Notes: generated by a model not told the origin, from the sequence alone. Numbered from the stretch's first letter, positions 19,073 through 28,463 are shown. The stretch is 64,000 nt of DNA from Bryobacteraceae bacterium (GCA_019752335.1 JAIEMJ010000003.1:124001-188000); one strand, 5' to 3'. Made by a program: numbers and translations.

Positions 19073-20335
19073 CTACATCTTCACCGATTCTTGTGACGCG
19101 ATCCGTCCCGCCTCTGGCCGCTTCTCGCTCGCCGGCGGCTTCGCTTGGACTCGCCGCGGTCTCCCCCGGCGGCGAACCTCTCGCTCTGGACGCTGCTCAC
19201 GAGGCTCGGTATCGTCGAGACCCGGCACCGTAGCTTGATCGAGACGAGCATGCACCTCTTTCGAAGGGACCAGATAACGCATGGTGGTTTCAAGCGACTT
19301 GTGCCCCATCCAGCTCTGAACCGTCCGAATATCGAAGCCATTCCGCAGCGAACGCGTCGCAAACGACGATCGAAATGTCTTCAGATCGAACTTCTCCGGA
19401 TCGAGACCCGCACGCGCGGCGACCGCCTTACACCGATCGAGCATATGGTATTCCCGATTGCCGGCCGGCGACGGGAAAACGTAGTTACATCCGGGACGGC
19501 GCGTATGACGATTGAGACGCTCCACGAGTTGGATCGGGATCGGAACCTCGCGCTCTTCCCACCGCTTGGGATAGAACCCCAACTGCGGCTTGGCCGTGAC
19601 GCGGATGGTCAGCCGTTCGAAGTTGATGTCCGTCCAGAAAAGGTGGACCGCCTCCATTTCGCGCAGGCCCGTCTGCAGAAACGTCGAAAATAACGCCCGT
19701 TCGGCGTCATAGGCAGCCTTGAAGAACTTGGCCAAATCGGCCGAGGAGTACTCGCGCGGCAAGGGATCGATTCGGTCAGGTAGTTGTAGCCCTCGCGTGA
19801 TGTTCTCCCGGCCCTGGCGTTTGAAGAACTGCGCCACGATGATTGCATTGTGACGGATGGTATTAGCGCCGAGGTCGTGGTGCTTCTTGAGCCAGATCAC
19901 ATATCGGGTTAAGTCTTCCTGACCAATCTTGTCGATGGTCGGACAGTTTTGAAAGTATTCCAGAAAGCGCTCGAGGACGGCCTCGTACTTACGGTGGGTG
20001 TTTGGCTTCTTGAGCGTCTCCACCTCGTCCAGGTACTTGTGAACCGCCACGTGAAGAGGGGAGTGTTTCGGGTTCTCGCCGGCGTGCTCGAATCCGGGTA
20101 CCTTTAGCGCGCGACCTTCCAACTCGTGTTTTTTTCGTCGCTGAGCCTCGAGAGCCTGGGAGGCGGTGATCCCGGCCGATTCGCGGCGCCTCTTGCCGCC
20201 CGCTCTCCATTCGAGCAGATAGACGCCCTCCGGCAAGGCAGTCCAGTCATAGTTGCCCTTGCTGTTCCGCGGAATCGCTAACAGCTTCCAGTCGCCATCG
20301 ACTTTGACTTTCTTCACGATGTTGACGCGATGCAT
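19073..20335 (-). CDS. Tyrosine recombinase (integrase) of the element
   Basis: About 420 residues from the ATG at 20335, which has GGAG 11 bases upstream. A GTG start 14 codons further upstream is possible. It has an N-terminal SAM-like DNA-binding domain (LDEVETLKKPNTHRKYEAVLERFLEYFQ) and a catalytic domain with the first Arg in TGLREMEAVHL, then KTFRSSFATRSL, MGHKSLETTMRYLVP with the second-box His and the Tyr nucleophile. Where Xer-type enzymes have HxxR, this one reads KTFR, so Lys replaces His, a variation tolerated in some families. The gene points away from a broken tRNA-Gly 147 bases behind its start, the usual integrase-next-to-att layout. Confidence 0.92.
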   Translation of the reverse strand: MHRVNIVKKVKVDGDWKLLAIPRNSKGNYDWTALPEGVYLLEWRAGGKRRRESAGITASQALEAQRRKKHELEGRALKVPGFEHAGENPKHSPLHVAVHKYLDEVETLKKPNTHRKYEAVLERFLEYFQNCPTIDKIGQEDLTRYVIWLKKHHDLGANTIRHNAIIVAQFFKRQGRENITRGLQLPDRIDPLPREYSSADLAKFFKAAYDAERALFSTFLQTGLREMEAVHLFWTDINFERLTIRVTAKPQLGFYPKRWEEREVPIPIQLVERLNRHTRRPGCNYVFPSPAGNREYHMLDRCKAVAARAGLDPEKFDLKTFRSSFATRSLRNGFDIRTVQSWMGHKSLETTMRYLVPSKEVHARLDQATVPGLDDTEPREQRPEREVRRRGRPRRVQAKPPASEKRPEAGRIASQESVKM

Positions 20336-20526
20336 AGACGTTTGTCTCCGGCACAGTATGGGGCGTACCGTGGACACAGCGCCAATGTCTCAAAACGCGC
20401 GTCAGAAATTGGAGGAAGGAACGAACTCGCTTGAGAAGCTAAATCTCAGTTTGCGGCCGGTTAGAGGGCGGCCACCAAACAGGACACCAAAGCCTCTAAG
20501 CTATTGAGAAAAAATGGGGTGAGCCG

Positions 20527-20559
20527 GAAGCTGACATTCTACCACTGAATTACTCCCGC
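20527..20559 (-). pseudogene. 5' fragment of a tRNA-Gly gene, candidate attachment site
   Basis: Read on the minus strand from 20559, the sequence has a seven-base acceptor strand GCGGGAG, the linker TA, a D-arm with stem ATTC/GAAT and loop AGTGGTA, then an anticodon stem TCAGC followed by TTCC. This matches tRNA-Gly (TCC or CCC type) up to the anticodon loop. After that the sequence departs completely: no variable loop, T-arm or 3' acceptor follows. The break inside the anticodon loop next to an integrase gene points to site-specific integration at a tRNA. The intact copy should lie at the other end of the element or elsewhere. Confidence 0.7.
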
Positions 20560-20656
20560 TCTGGGTGCAATCAACCTTACGGTACCACAGCCGTCCGCGG
20601 TCGGGCGAGGGGCAATTCTCTCCAGCACGGGAGACACCGGACCTTAGCTCGCTAAG

Positions 20657-22099
20657 CTAGCGCCCCTCGAAGTACTTCTTGACGATCCAGTCGGGTTGCC
20701 ATTGGTCGGGCTTGCGCTCGTGGCCCGTCAGATCCAGGGGCTTCAGAGGGCGATTCTCCGTGGGGATATCGACCCGGTCGCCCACTTTACGCTGCCACTC
20801 GTTCATCACTCCGCGCAGCCGCGCGATGTGCGGCGCGGACTCCGGTACACCGTAGAGATCCTTCGTTTCATGCGGATCATTCTGCAAGTCAAATAGCTGA
20901 AGGTGGCTGATCTTCGGATAGGCGATCAGCTTCCAACGCTCATCGCGCACCGCGCGCTGGATGTCCAGAAAGGGGAGAAACACCGTGTCCCTCACTTTGG
21001 CTTGCGTCCCTTGCCACAGGGGCCGCAGGCTGTGCCCCTCCATGCCACCAGGCACCGGGACTCCGGCTACTTCGCACAGCGTCGGGAAGAGGTCCAGCAG
21101 GTAGGTGAATGCCGTCACCGTCTTGCGCTTCGGCACTCCCGGACCCGACACCAGCAGCGGCGTGCGCATGCTGTGCTCAAAGACGTTCTGCTTGCCTAGC
21201 AAGCCGTGGCTGCCCAGCGCCAGCCCGTTGTCGGCGCTGTAGACGATGATCGTGTTGTCGGCTTGCCCCGTCTTGCGCAGCGCGGCCAACACGCGGCCGA
21301 GTTGCTCGTCGAGGTGCGTGATCATGCCGTAATATTCGGCCAGTTGATCGCGAATCATCGGCTCGGTGCGCGGCCAGGCGCCGAGGTTCTCGTCGCGGCC
21401 GCCGGTGAAGCCGTTGTCGAAGTTGAGTTGACCCTGGAAGTTCTTGGGCAAGGGCGGCAACTGGCGGTAGTAGGCTTCGCGCTGCGGCAGCGGGGGCATG
21501 CGTGGATCGTGCGGCGCGGTGAAGGCGGCGTAGGCGAAGAAGGGTTTCGCCGGGTCACGCGTTTCGAGAAACTCGATCAGCGAATCGGCGAACATCTCGC
21601 TCGAAAACTTCGGACCGACCCGTTCGGGGGTGAGCTGGCCATCCGGGCCCAGGTCCCGCACCGGCACCTTCGTATGGTCCGACATGCCGCCGAACATGAT
21701 CGTCTTGCCGCGCTGGAAAGCCCGTTTCCAGGACGTTTGGCCGTTGTGCCACTTGCCGGTGCCGAACGTCGCGTAGCCATTCTCGCCGAGCAATTCGGGC
21801 AGGAGCTTTTCGCCGTTCAAGGTGGCGGCATCGAGGTGGAACCACGTTTTGCCGGTCATCAACATGGCGCGGCTGGGCATGCAGACGGCGCCGCTATTGC
21901 CGCCGAAGATGTAGTTATTGCGGAAGCTGACGCCGTTCGCTACCAGTTGATCCAGGTTCGGCGTGCGGATGTGCGGATTGCCGTGGGCGCGAATCGTGTC
22001 GGCGCGCTGGTCGTCGGCGAAAAGGAATAGGATGTTCGGCCGGGGCTTAGTTTGCGCCCCCAGGACCAGTGCCCCCAAAGCCGCCCGGCGCGTGATCAC
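20657..22099 (-). CDS. Sulfatase, exported type I arylsulfatase family
   Basis: 480 residues with a short N-terminal export signal, then NILFLFADDQ (metal-binding Asp 29 and 30) and the sulfatase signature C73-M-P-S-R77 that is converted to formylglycine, followed by MLMTGK. Later blocks IVYSADNG and GKQNVFEHSMRTPLLVSGPG are typical of family S1. It hydrolyses a sulfate ester; the substrate is not deducible, though the neighbours suggest polymer degradation. The start overlaps the stop of the DUF1501 gene by four bases, so it is the last cistron of an operon. Confidence 0.93.
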   Translation of the reverse strand: MITRRAALGALVLGAQTKPRPNILFLFADDQRADTIRAHGNPHIRTPNLDQLVANGVSFRNNYIFGGNSGAVCMPSRAMLMTGKTWFHLDAATLNGEKLLPELLGENGYATFGTGKWHNGQTSWKRAFQRGKTIMFGGMSDHTKVPVRDLGPDGQLTPERVGPKFSSEMFADSLIEFLETRDPAKPFFAYAAFTAPHDPRMPPLPQREAYYRQLPPLPKNFQGQLNFDNGFTGGRDENLGAWPRTEPMIRDQLAEYYGMITHLDEQLGRVLAALRKTGQADNTIIVYSADNGLALGSHGLLGKQNVFEHSMRTPLLVSGPGVPKRKTVTAFTYLLDLFPTLCEVAGVPVPGGMEGHSLRPLWQGTQAKVRDTVFLPFLDIQRAVRDERWKLIAYPKISHLQLFDLQNDPHETKDLYGVPESAPHIARLRGVMNEWQRKVGDRVDIPTENRPLKPLDLTGHERKPDQWQPDWIVKKYFEGR

Positions 22100-23670
22100 T
22101 TCAGGATCTCCTTGACGACGGTGGCCGGCTCGACGCCCGTCAGGCGTACGTTCAGCCCCTGGTAGTTGTGCGAGAAGCGCTCATGGTCAATGCCGAACTG
22201 ATGCAAAATCGTCGCCTGGAAGTCGCGCACGTGGACCGGATCGCGCACGATGTTGTAGCTGAACTCGTCGGTCTCGCCATGCACTACGCCACCCTTGATG
22301 CCGCCGCCGGCCATCCACAGGCTGAAGCAGCGCGGATGATGGTCGCGGCCATAGTCGGTGGCGGTGAGCTTGCCTTGCGAGTAAATCGTGCGGCCGAACT
22401 CGCCGGCCAGCACCACGAGCGTGTCGTCGAGCATGCCGCGCTGTTTGAGGTCCTGGATGAGAGCGTACACGGGCTGGTCAATCTCCTTGCACTGCGCGGG
22501 CAGCACTTCGGGCAGACTATTGTGGACGTCCCAACCGCGATGGTAAACCTGCACGAAGCGCACGCCGCGTTCAGCGAGGCGGCGCGCCATTACGCAGGTA
22601 TTGGCGAAAGAGCCCGGCTTCTCTTTGGCGTCAGCGCCGTAGGACTCCCAGGTGCTGGCGGGCTCCTTCGACAGGTCAGTCAGTTCGGGCACCGAGGACT
22701 GCATACGGAACGCCATCTCATACTGTGCGATGCGCGTGCGCGTTTCAGGGTCGCCCAACGTGGCGTAGTTGAGCTGGTTCATCTCGCCCAGCCCGTCCAG
22801 CATCGCGCGACGGACCTCGGTCGACACGCCGTCCGGGTTGCTGATGAAGAGCACCGGATCGCCCGCGCTGCGCAAGCCGACGCCCGCATAGCGGCCCGAC
22901 AGAAAGCCCGCGCTCCACAGCCGCGACGAGATCGCCTGCACGCCGGCCTTCGGATGATAGTGCTTCGCTTGCAGCACGACGAACGAAGGCAGATTCTGGT
23001 TCATACTGCCCAGGCCATAGCTGAGCCAGGAGCCGATGCACGGCCGGCCCGCGATCATAAAGCCGGTCTGAAAGAATGTGATGGCCGGCTCATGATTGAT
23101 GGCCTCGGTATTCATTGACCGGATGATGGCAATGTCGTCGGCCATCTTCGCCGTGTAGGGCAGCAGTTCGGAGATCCACGCGCCGCTTTGGCCATACTGC
23201 GCGAACTTGAAGATGGAAGGCGCAATCGGAAAGCGGGCCTGCCCGCTGGTCATCGTGGTGAGTCGCTGGCCCTGGCGGATCGAAGCCGGCAAGTCCTGGT
23301 CAAACATGGCTTGCATCTTCGGCTTGTAGTCGAAGGTGTCCATCTGCGGCGGCGCGCCGACGAGATGCAGGTAGATGCAGCGCTTCGCCTTGGGGGCAAA
23401 GTGCGGAAAGCCCGGCAACGCTTCGAAGCTCTTGGCTGGCGCGGCGCCCGAGGCCTGGGCGCGTTCGCCCAACAAGGACGCCAAAGCCAACGTGCCGATT
23501 CCTTGCGCGCCGAGCCCTAGGAAGCGCCGGCGCGTTTCGGCCAAAGCCATTTCGCGCGCGACGGCGTCAATCGGATGGCGGCCCAGCGCGATGCGCCGGT
23601 GCGAGAGGCGATCCAGTGCTTCGGCCGCGGGCGAGTAATGGCCTTCGTGATCCGGCTGCAGGGGGTTCAT
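22096..23670 (-). CDS. DUF1501 protein of the secreted cytochrome operon
   Basis: 524 residues. The N-terminal ETRRRFLGLGAQGIGTLALASLL (about residues 46-68) is a Tat signal, with a cytoplasmic leader longer than usual. The rest is DUF1501: YLHLVGAPPQMDTFDYKP, SELLPYTAKMADDIAIIRSMNTEAINHEPA and VVLAGEFGRTIYSQG, the last resembling sulfatase/alkaline-phosphatase superfamily metal sites. DUF1501 genes regularly pair with DUF1549/DUF1553 cytochromes in Planctomycetes and Acidobacteria, as here, with four-base overlaps on both sides. The reaction is unknown. Confidence 0.9.
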   Translation of the reverse strand: MNPLQPDHEGHYSPAAEALDRLSHRRIALGRHPIDAVAREMALAETRRRFLGLGAQGIGTLALASLLGERAQASGAAPAKSFEALPGFPHFAPKAKRCIYLHLVGAPPQMDTFDYKPKMQAMFDQDLPASIRQGQRLTTMTSGQARFPIAPSIFKFAQYGQSGAWISELLPYTAKMADDIAIIRSMNTEAINHEPAITFFQTGFMIAGRPCIGSWLSYGLGSMNQNLPSFVVLQAKHYHPKAGVQAISSRLWSAGFLSGRYAGVGLRSAGDPVLFISNPDGVSTEVRRAMLDGLGEMNQLNYATLGDPETRTRIAQYEMAFRMQSSVPELTDLSKEPASTWESYGADAKEKPGSFANTCVMARRLAERGVRFVQVYHRGWDVHNSLPEVLPAQCKEIDQPVYALIQDLKQRGMLDDTLVVLAGEFGRTIYSQGKLTATDYGRDHHPRCFSLWMAGGGIKGGVVHGETDEFSYNIVRDPVHVRDFQATILHQFGIDHERFSHNYQGLNVRLTGVEPATVVKEILK

Positions 23671-26600
23671 TTGCTTAGCACCTCGTCGAGATTCAGGAAC
23701 TGGTTCGTCAGCATAGCGAGAGCCGCATAGCGGGCCGCATTCAGCGCGGGGTCCGGCTTGCGCTCGCCCTGGTTGAGCAGCTTGCGCGCGTCATCGGGAT
23801 GCGCGGTGTAGTAGCTTTCAAAACGGGTGAAGCTTTTGCGCGCGATGGCGCGCTCGGCCGGGCTCAACGGGCGCGCCAACAGCCGCAAGGCGATGAAATC
23901 CGTCTGCGCCTCCCAGGTCGCGGTGCTCTGCATGGCGCGCTCGGCGAGTTCGCGGGCGGCTTCCACGAATTGGACGTCGTTCATGGTGACTAGAGCTTGC
24001 AGCGGCGTATTCGTGCGCTCGCGCCGCACCGTGCAGTTCTCGCGCGTCGGCGAGTTGAAGATCTCCATGTTGGCGGGCGGCGCGCTGCGCTTCCAGAACG
24101 TGTACAAAGACCGCCGATAGAGGCTATCGCCCTGGTCCGGCTTGTAGAAACGCGTGTTAGACCCAATCATCGCCACCGCCTCCCACACGCCTTCCGGTTG
24201 ATAGGGCTTCACGCTCGGCCCGCCGATTTGGGGCGAGAGCAAACCGCTCGCGGCGAGCGCGTAGTCGCGCACGATTTCGCCATCCAGACGGAAGCGCGGC
24301 GCGCGGCTGAATAGGCGATTCTCCGGGTCCTGCTGAAGCTTCGCCGGCGTCACCACCGCGGACTGCTGGTAAGTGGCCGACAGCAGAATCTGCTTGTAGA
24401 AGCGCTTCAGATCCCAGTTGTGCTCCCTTAGATCGACAGCGAGCCAATCGAGCAACTCCTGGTGGGTGGGCGGCTCGCCTTGGCTGCCGAAATCCTCGGC
24501 GGTTTTGGTGATGCCGGTGCCGAAGAGCTCCTGCCACATGCGGTTCACGGCGACGCGCGCGGTGAGCGGCTGGGATTCGGTGAAGAGCCACTGCGCCAGT
24601 CCGAGCCGGTTGCGCGCCAGGTCCGAAGTCATGGGCGGCAGCACGGCGGGCGTGTTCGCGCCCACTTCCTCGCGCCGTTGGTCATAAGCGCCGCGGCTCA
24701 AAACCCAGGCCTTGGGCTTCGCGTCCGTGCGCTCTTCCATCACCAACGACACCGACCCGCGCCGCGCGATCGCGCGGGCTTCGCGTTCGAGCTCATTCTG
24801 CCTGTTCGCCACGGCCTGGAAAGGCGGATACTGCCGCAGCAGGAAGTAGCGCTTGAGCGCTTCCGGGTCATGGCCCGTGGTGATCACCGGCCAATCATTC
24901 AGCAGCCGCGCCTCGAGCTCGGAGATGGTGCGATTGAAGATGCGGAAGTCGCGAATGGCGCCGCCTTCAAACGCGCGGCCCAGGGTGAGCGGCGTTTCGA
25001 CGGCGATGTCGCCGGTGAAGTCAACGTTGACGTTGCCGCGGCCCTGCGTGGGCACGGTGCGGCCGTTCAGATAGAAGCCCAGTCCGCGCTGCTGCCGGGT
25101 GCCATCGTAAGTGACGGCGATGTGGTTCCACGTCCCCGGCTGCAATTGCTCCAAGTGCCCGGCGCGGATTTCGATCTGGCGCCCGCCATCACCGGTGAGC
25201 CGGAAGCCCGCCACGCGCGCGCCGACATCGATCACCCAGCCGCGGTTGCGCTCCTTCGGATTGCTGTGCGCGGCGATGGTGAAGCCCTGCTCGCCCTTCG
25301 GATAGTAAAAGCTGACGCTTAAGGAGAAGGGCTTGTCCGCTTCCAGGCGCGGCGCGCCCTCCACCGGCACGCCCTCATTCTTCGTGAAGCGCGTCTCGCC
25401 CTTTACCGAGAAGATTTGGCTGGCCGCGTCGAGCGGCATTTCGGGGGTTTTACGGGCCTTTTGCCATTCGGTGAAGGCCGCGCCGGACTGGGCCGCCACC
25501 TCGTTCAGCGTCTTTCGCGCCTGGGCGAGTTGCTCCGTCAGGCGGGTCCAAGCGTCGCGATCTTCGGGCCGGGGCACCACCACCACAGGCGGCGAATCCG
25601 GTACGTTGTCGTCCATCACCTTTTGCGTCGTGTTGCGGAAGAAGGCGCCGAGGGAGTAGAAGTCCTTCTGCGTAATCGGATCGAACTTATGGTCATGGCA
25701 AGTCGCGCAGCCGACGGTGAGGCCCAGATACACGGCGCCCACGGTCTCCGCGCGATCCTTGGCGTAGATCTCGGCGTACTCGTCTTCAATGATGCCCGCC
25801 TCATTGGTGGAGACGCCGCAGCGCACAAAGCCGGTGGCGATGCGCTGATCGAGCGTCGCATTCGGTAGGAGGTCGCCCGCGAGTTGCTCCAAGCCGAACT
25901 GCTGGTAGGAGAGGTTGCGGTTGAAGGCCTGAATCACCCAGTCGCGATAGGGCCAGATCTCGCGGTAGTTATCGACGTGGATGCCATGCGTATCGCCGTA
26001 GCGCGCGGCATCGAGCCAATAGCGCGCGCGGTGCTCGCCGTAGTGGGGGCTGACCAGGTAGCGATCCACCATACGCTCATAAGCGAGCGGCGTGTTGTCG
26101 CTCAGGTAGGCGTCGATTTCGGCCGGGGTCGGCGGCAGGCCGGTGAGGTCCAGCGCGACGCGACGCAGCAGGGTCCGGCGGTCCGCCATCGGCGCGGGGG
26201 CGAGCCCCTTGGCTTCCAGTTTCGCCAGCACAAAGCGATCCATCGGCTGCCGCGCCCAAGCTGCGTTGCGGACCACGGGCAGCGCCGCCTTCACGGGAGC
26301 GCGATACGCCCAGAACTCCTGCCAAGGCGCACCCTGCTCAATCCAAAGCTTGATCTTGGCGATCTGCGGCGGAGTCAGGTTCTTGTGCGAACTCGCCGGT
26401 GGCATGCGCCGCGCGGCGTTGGAGTCGCTGATGCGGCGATAGAGCAGACTCTCCGCGGGATTGCCCGGCGCGACCACGGCCCCGGTCTTGCGCGGGGCAA
26501 AGACGGTCTCCCGCAAGTCGAGCCGCAGGTTGGCCGCGCGCGTCCCGGCGTCGGGCCCGTGGCATTGGAAGCAGTTCTCGGAGAGCAGCGGCCGGATCTC

Positions 26601-26690
26601 TCGTTGGAAGTCGAGCTTGGCGGTTCCTGTTGTGGCTGTGGGGGCCGGCGCCTGCGCCAGCAGCAACGCGAGCAAGGGGGCAAGTGGCAT
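23667..26690 (-). CDS. PSD1-type secreted cytochrome (PSCyt1-DUF1549-LamG-DUF1553)
   Basis: 1007 residues. After a signal peptide comes a planctomycete cytochrome-C domain with the heme motif CFQCHG near residue 41, then DUF1549 (about 150-360), which ends with CATCHDHKFDPIT. A concanavalin-like LamG insert follows at about 430-600 (FSLSVSFYYPKGEQGFTI, WNHIAVTYDGTRQQRGLGFYLNG), then DUF1553 (about 690-960). These proteins are thought to be periplasmic redox partners for degrading complex compounds. The LamG module may bind carbohydrate. It is co-transcribed with the DUF1501 and sulfatase genes. In the ancestral order it probably followed the DUF1552 gene directly. Confidence 0.92.
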   Translation of the reverse strand: MPLAPLLALLLAQAPAPTATTGTAKLDFQREIRPLLSENCFQCHGPDAGTRAANLRLDLRETVFAPRKTGAVVAPGNPAESLLYRRISDSNAARRMPPASSHKNLTPPQIAKIKLWIEQGAPWQEFWAYRAPVKAALPVVRNAAWARQPMDRFVLAKLEAKGLAPAPMADRRTLLRRVALDLTGLPPTPAEIDAYLSDNTPLAYERMVDRYLVSPHYGEHRARYWLDAARYGDTHGIHVDNYREIWPYRDWVIQAFNRNLSYQQFGLEQLAGDLLPNATLDQRIATGFVRCGVSTNEAGIIEDEYAEIYAKDRAETVGAVYLGLTVGCATCHDHKFDPITQKDFYSLGAFFRNTTQKVMDDNVPDSPPVVVVPRPEDRDAWTRLTEQLAQARKTLNEVAAQSGAAFTEWQKARKTPEMPLDAASQIFSVKGETRFTKNEGVPVEGAPRLEADKPFSLSVSFYYPKGEQGFTIAAHSNPKERNRGWVIDVGARVAGFRLTGDGGRQIEIRAGHLEQLQPGTWNHIAVTYDGTRQQRGLGFYLNGRTVPTQGRGNVNVDFTGDIAVETPLTLGRAFEGGAIRDFRIFNRTISELEARLLNDWPVITTGHDPEALKRYFLLRQYPPFQAVANRQNELEREARAIARRGSVSLVMEERTDAKPKAWVLSRGAYDQRREEVGANTPAVLPPMTSDLARNRLGLAQWLFTESQPLTARVAVNRMWQELFGTGITKTAEDFGSQGEPPTHQELLDWLAVDLREHNWDLKRFYKQILLSATYQQSAVVTPAKLQQDPENRLFSRAPRFRLDGEIVRDYALAASGLLSPQIGGPSVKPYQPEGVWEAVAMIGSNTRFYKPDQGDSLYRRSLYTFWKRSAPPANMEIFNSPTRENCTVRRERTNTPLQALVTMNDVQFVEAARELAERAMQSTATWEAQTDFIALRLLARPLSPAERAIARKSFTRFESYYTAHPDDARKLLNQGERKPDPALNAARYAALAMLTNQFLNLDEVLSK

Positions 26691-26702
26691 GGTTAACGAT
26701 AC

Positions 26703-26722
26703 TTTATCGCAGTTGCCGGACG
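26703..26722. repeat. Left copy of a 20-bp direct repeat flanking a gene islet
   Basis: TTTATCGCAGTTGCCGGACG occurs here and again at 28533-28552 with a single difference (G to A at position 13). The flanking bases beyond the 20 are unrelated. The copy lies 12 bases upstream of the PSD1 start codon, and the last islet gene ends one base after it. Confidence 0.8.
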
Positions 26723-26723
26723 T

Positions 26724-27143
26724 CTACCCCGGGCCCGGTTGCGGCTCGATCATGACGGTGAATGCCAGCGACAAGAGCTCCTTCCACTGCTTTCGCTGCA
26801 GCGAACCCGGTTTCTTCTTCTCCGAAAACAGGCCGTCTTTGTGTAAGCGTAACTCCGAGTGGGCTGCGTTTCCGTTCTCTGGTGCATGCACGGGGATGAT
26901 CGCCCAAATGCCTTGGTCTTCCGACGCCATGGGCGGAGGCAAGTTGCCTACCGTTGTTTCGGCAAATCCATGGCCCGCTGGTAGAACACTCAACATGCCG
27001 TTCGCCAGGAACTTCTCACGGTCAACTGAGCAGGCAGGCAGATCCCAAGTATTCGGATTGATTCGGCCTGCCAAGACTCCGTCAGGCTTGATGCGCCGGA
27101 AGAGTTTCTCTGATGGCTCAAAGACCGGATCAATAACTTCCAT
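26724..27143 (-). CDS. Islet gene 3, protein of unknown function
   Basis: 139 residues, no signal peptide or membrane helix. Visible blocks are LFRRIKPDGVLAGRINPNTWDLPACSVDR (about 14-42), an alanine/glycine/threonine turn near 58-68 and AIIPVHAPENGNAAHSELRL (about 81-100), which suggest a compact alpha/beta domain. I recall similar small proteins of unknown role that share the order RRI, SVD and AHSE, but cannot name a family. It overlaps the preceding gene by 14 bases. Its stop codon sits next to the left direct repeat. Confidence 0.7.
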   Translation of the reverse strand: MEVIDPVFEPSEKLFRRIKPDGVLAGRINPNTWDLPACSVDREKFLANGMLSVLPAGHGFAETTVGNLPPPMASEDQGIWAIIPVHAPENGNAAHSELRLHKDGLFSEKKKPGSLQRKQWKELLSLAFTVMIEPQPGPG

Positions 27144-27777
27144 GAATATAAGCGCGCAACCGGTCCAGAGTTACTGACAATTCCTTAGGCTCCGTTCCAG
27201 CCAAGGCCCAAACTTCCGGCGCAACACCAGGCCGGGAGCAAGAGGCCAGAACTACGCCTTCATTCAGGAGCTCGATATCCGCGTACGTCTTGCCATTGAC
27301 GAATTGCACAATAGCCCCGCCCTCAATGGAGACGTCGACTCGCGCGGGAGTGAAGTCCATCAGGACACAGCGCAACAAAACTTGGAGGAGGAGGCGTTCC
27401 ACGTCCCGGGTCGGAGCATTGGCGTTTTCCGGATCCAAGGCTTCCACTAGGCGCCGGTATCGGAATAGTAGACCTTCAATGGGAGCCGGCTCACGCCGCA
27501 TAGCTGCCCATGATTGCATGACGTTTTGGCGCTCTTGGCTTGCGTCTCTGTTCGGAAGCAAGAACGGCGAAGGGGTACGATTTTGGTTCCTGCTAAGCTC
27601 GTCATGTCTCAGAGGCACGCCGCTGCTGTCGAGACTGACAGAACTCGCGAAGCTTCTCTGGTTTCCCTGAAGCGTCGCCACACTTGGATGCTTTCGCTTT
27701 GGGGGATGATGCGGACCATCTGCGGCCCGGCGAGCGCTGCGAATCCCAGTCGCAAATGCGAATGACGGCGTGCTCAT
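27130..27777 (-). CDS. Islet gene 2, protein of unknown function
   Basis: 215 residues. The first 85 are basic and low-complexity, probably disordered. The remaining part is ordered, with a helical segment (PIEGLLFRYRRLVEALDPEN, about 98-117) followed by a region rich in beta strands (ARVDVSIEGGAIVQFVNGKTYADIELLNEGVVLASC). It is coupled to both neighbours by short overlaps (4 and 14 bases). The true start may be internal, for example the Met near residue 86. I recognise no family or catalytic motif. Confidence 0.65.
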   Translation of the reverse strand: MSTPSFAFATGIRSARRAADGPHHPPKRKHPSVATLQGNQRSFASSVSLDSSGVPLRHDELSRNQNRTPSPFLLPNRDASQERQNVMQSWAAMRREPAPIEGLLFRYRRLVEALDPENANAPTRDVERLLLQVLLRCVLMDFTPARVDVSIEGGAIVQFVNGKTYADIELLNEGVVLASCSRPGVAPEVWALAGTEPKELSVTLDRLRAYIHGSY

Positions 27778-28463
27778 CTTCTCGATCCCTTGAAGTCAAG
27801 CCCAAGTAGCTCAAGCCTAGCGGCGTAGTCCGCACGTGCCGTCGCCAAGAAGTCCGCCGGAACGAAGGAACCCTCGAACTCGTACGTGGCGGCGAAATCC
27901 AAAAATAGAGCTTGTTCGAAACGAAGTGATCGGGCAACAACAACGCGACAGGCTTTCACCGAACTACCTTCAAGCGCGTCGATTTCGACGGCAAAGGCGT
28001 CAGGCACTAATTTCGTATTTCCAGTGCGAATCTGTTCAGCCAAATAGATTCGGGCATCGTCGTCTTCGATTTTCAAATGAGCCATTGATTGGATGGTGAC
28101 CGAACTTACTGCGGTCTCCTGACTCTGAGCCATGGTTGACAAAAACGCTTCCGCGATCCCAACCGCTGCTTCTGGGGTTGTTACCTCATTGACTGGAACC
28201 ACAATTTCTAAGTTGTCATAGGCAACGCGAACGATCACCTTGTCGCTCATCAACGAGAAATTGACCCGGACTTCGGACAGCTTGGTGTTCTGTGTATTGG
28301 GTCCCTGCTCCACACTGCACTTGTCAGATCGCAGCCCAAACGGCTTCAAAAGGAGCCTAAGGTCATCGAAATCGTCAGTGCCCGGAACAGGCAAGTGGGA
28401 AAGGAGGTCACGAAACCCAACTTTGACGTTGAACGACGATTCTTTCACCTGATACTTACGCAC
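27774..28463 (-). CDS. Islet gene 1, protein of unknown function
   Basis: 229 residues from a GTG start at 28463. The predicted fold is alternating beta strands and helices, with no signal peptide, transmembrane segment or known catalytic motif: VRVNFSLMSDKVIVRVAYDNLEIVVPV (about 67-93), then a helical block and a strand-rich C-terminal half ending in a long charged helix. It is the first of three overlapping genes. The 70 bases between it and the right direct repeat must hold the islet's own promoter if it has one. I see no convincing -35/-10 pair. Confidence 0.7.
   Translation of the reverse strand: MRKYQVKESSFNVKVGFRDLLSHLPVPGTDDFDDLRLLLKPFGLRSDKCSVEQGPNTQNTKLSEVRVNFSLMSDKVIVRVAYDNLEIVVPVNEVTTPEAAVGIAEAFLSTMAQSQETAVSSVTIQSMAHLKIEDDDARIYLAEQIRTGNTKLVPDAFAVEIDALEGSSVKACRVVVARSLRFEQALFLDFAATYEFEGSFVPADFLATARADYAARLELLGLDFKGSRR

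Noticed and set aside
21206-23118. Long plus-strand open frames opposite the sulfatase and DUF1501 genes
   Set aside because: They lie antisense to genes with clear motifs, are Ala/Arg/Gly/His-rich and have no ribosome sites; they result from high GC content.
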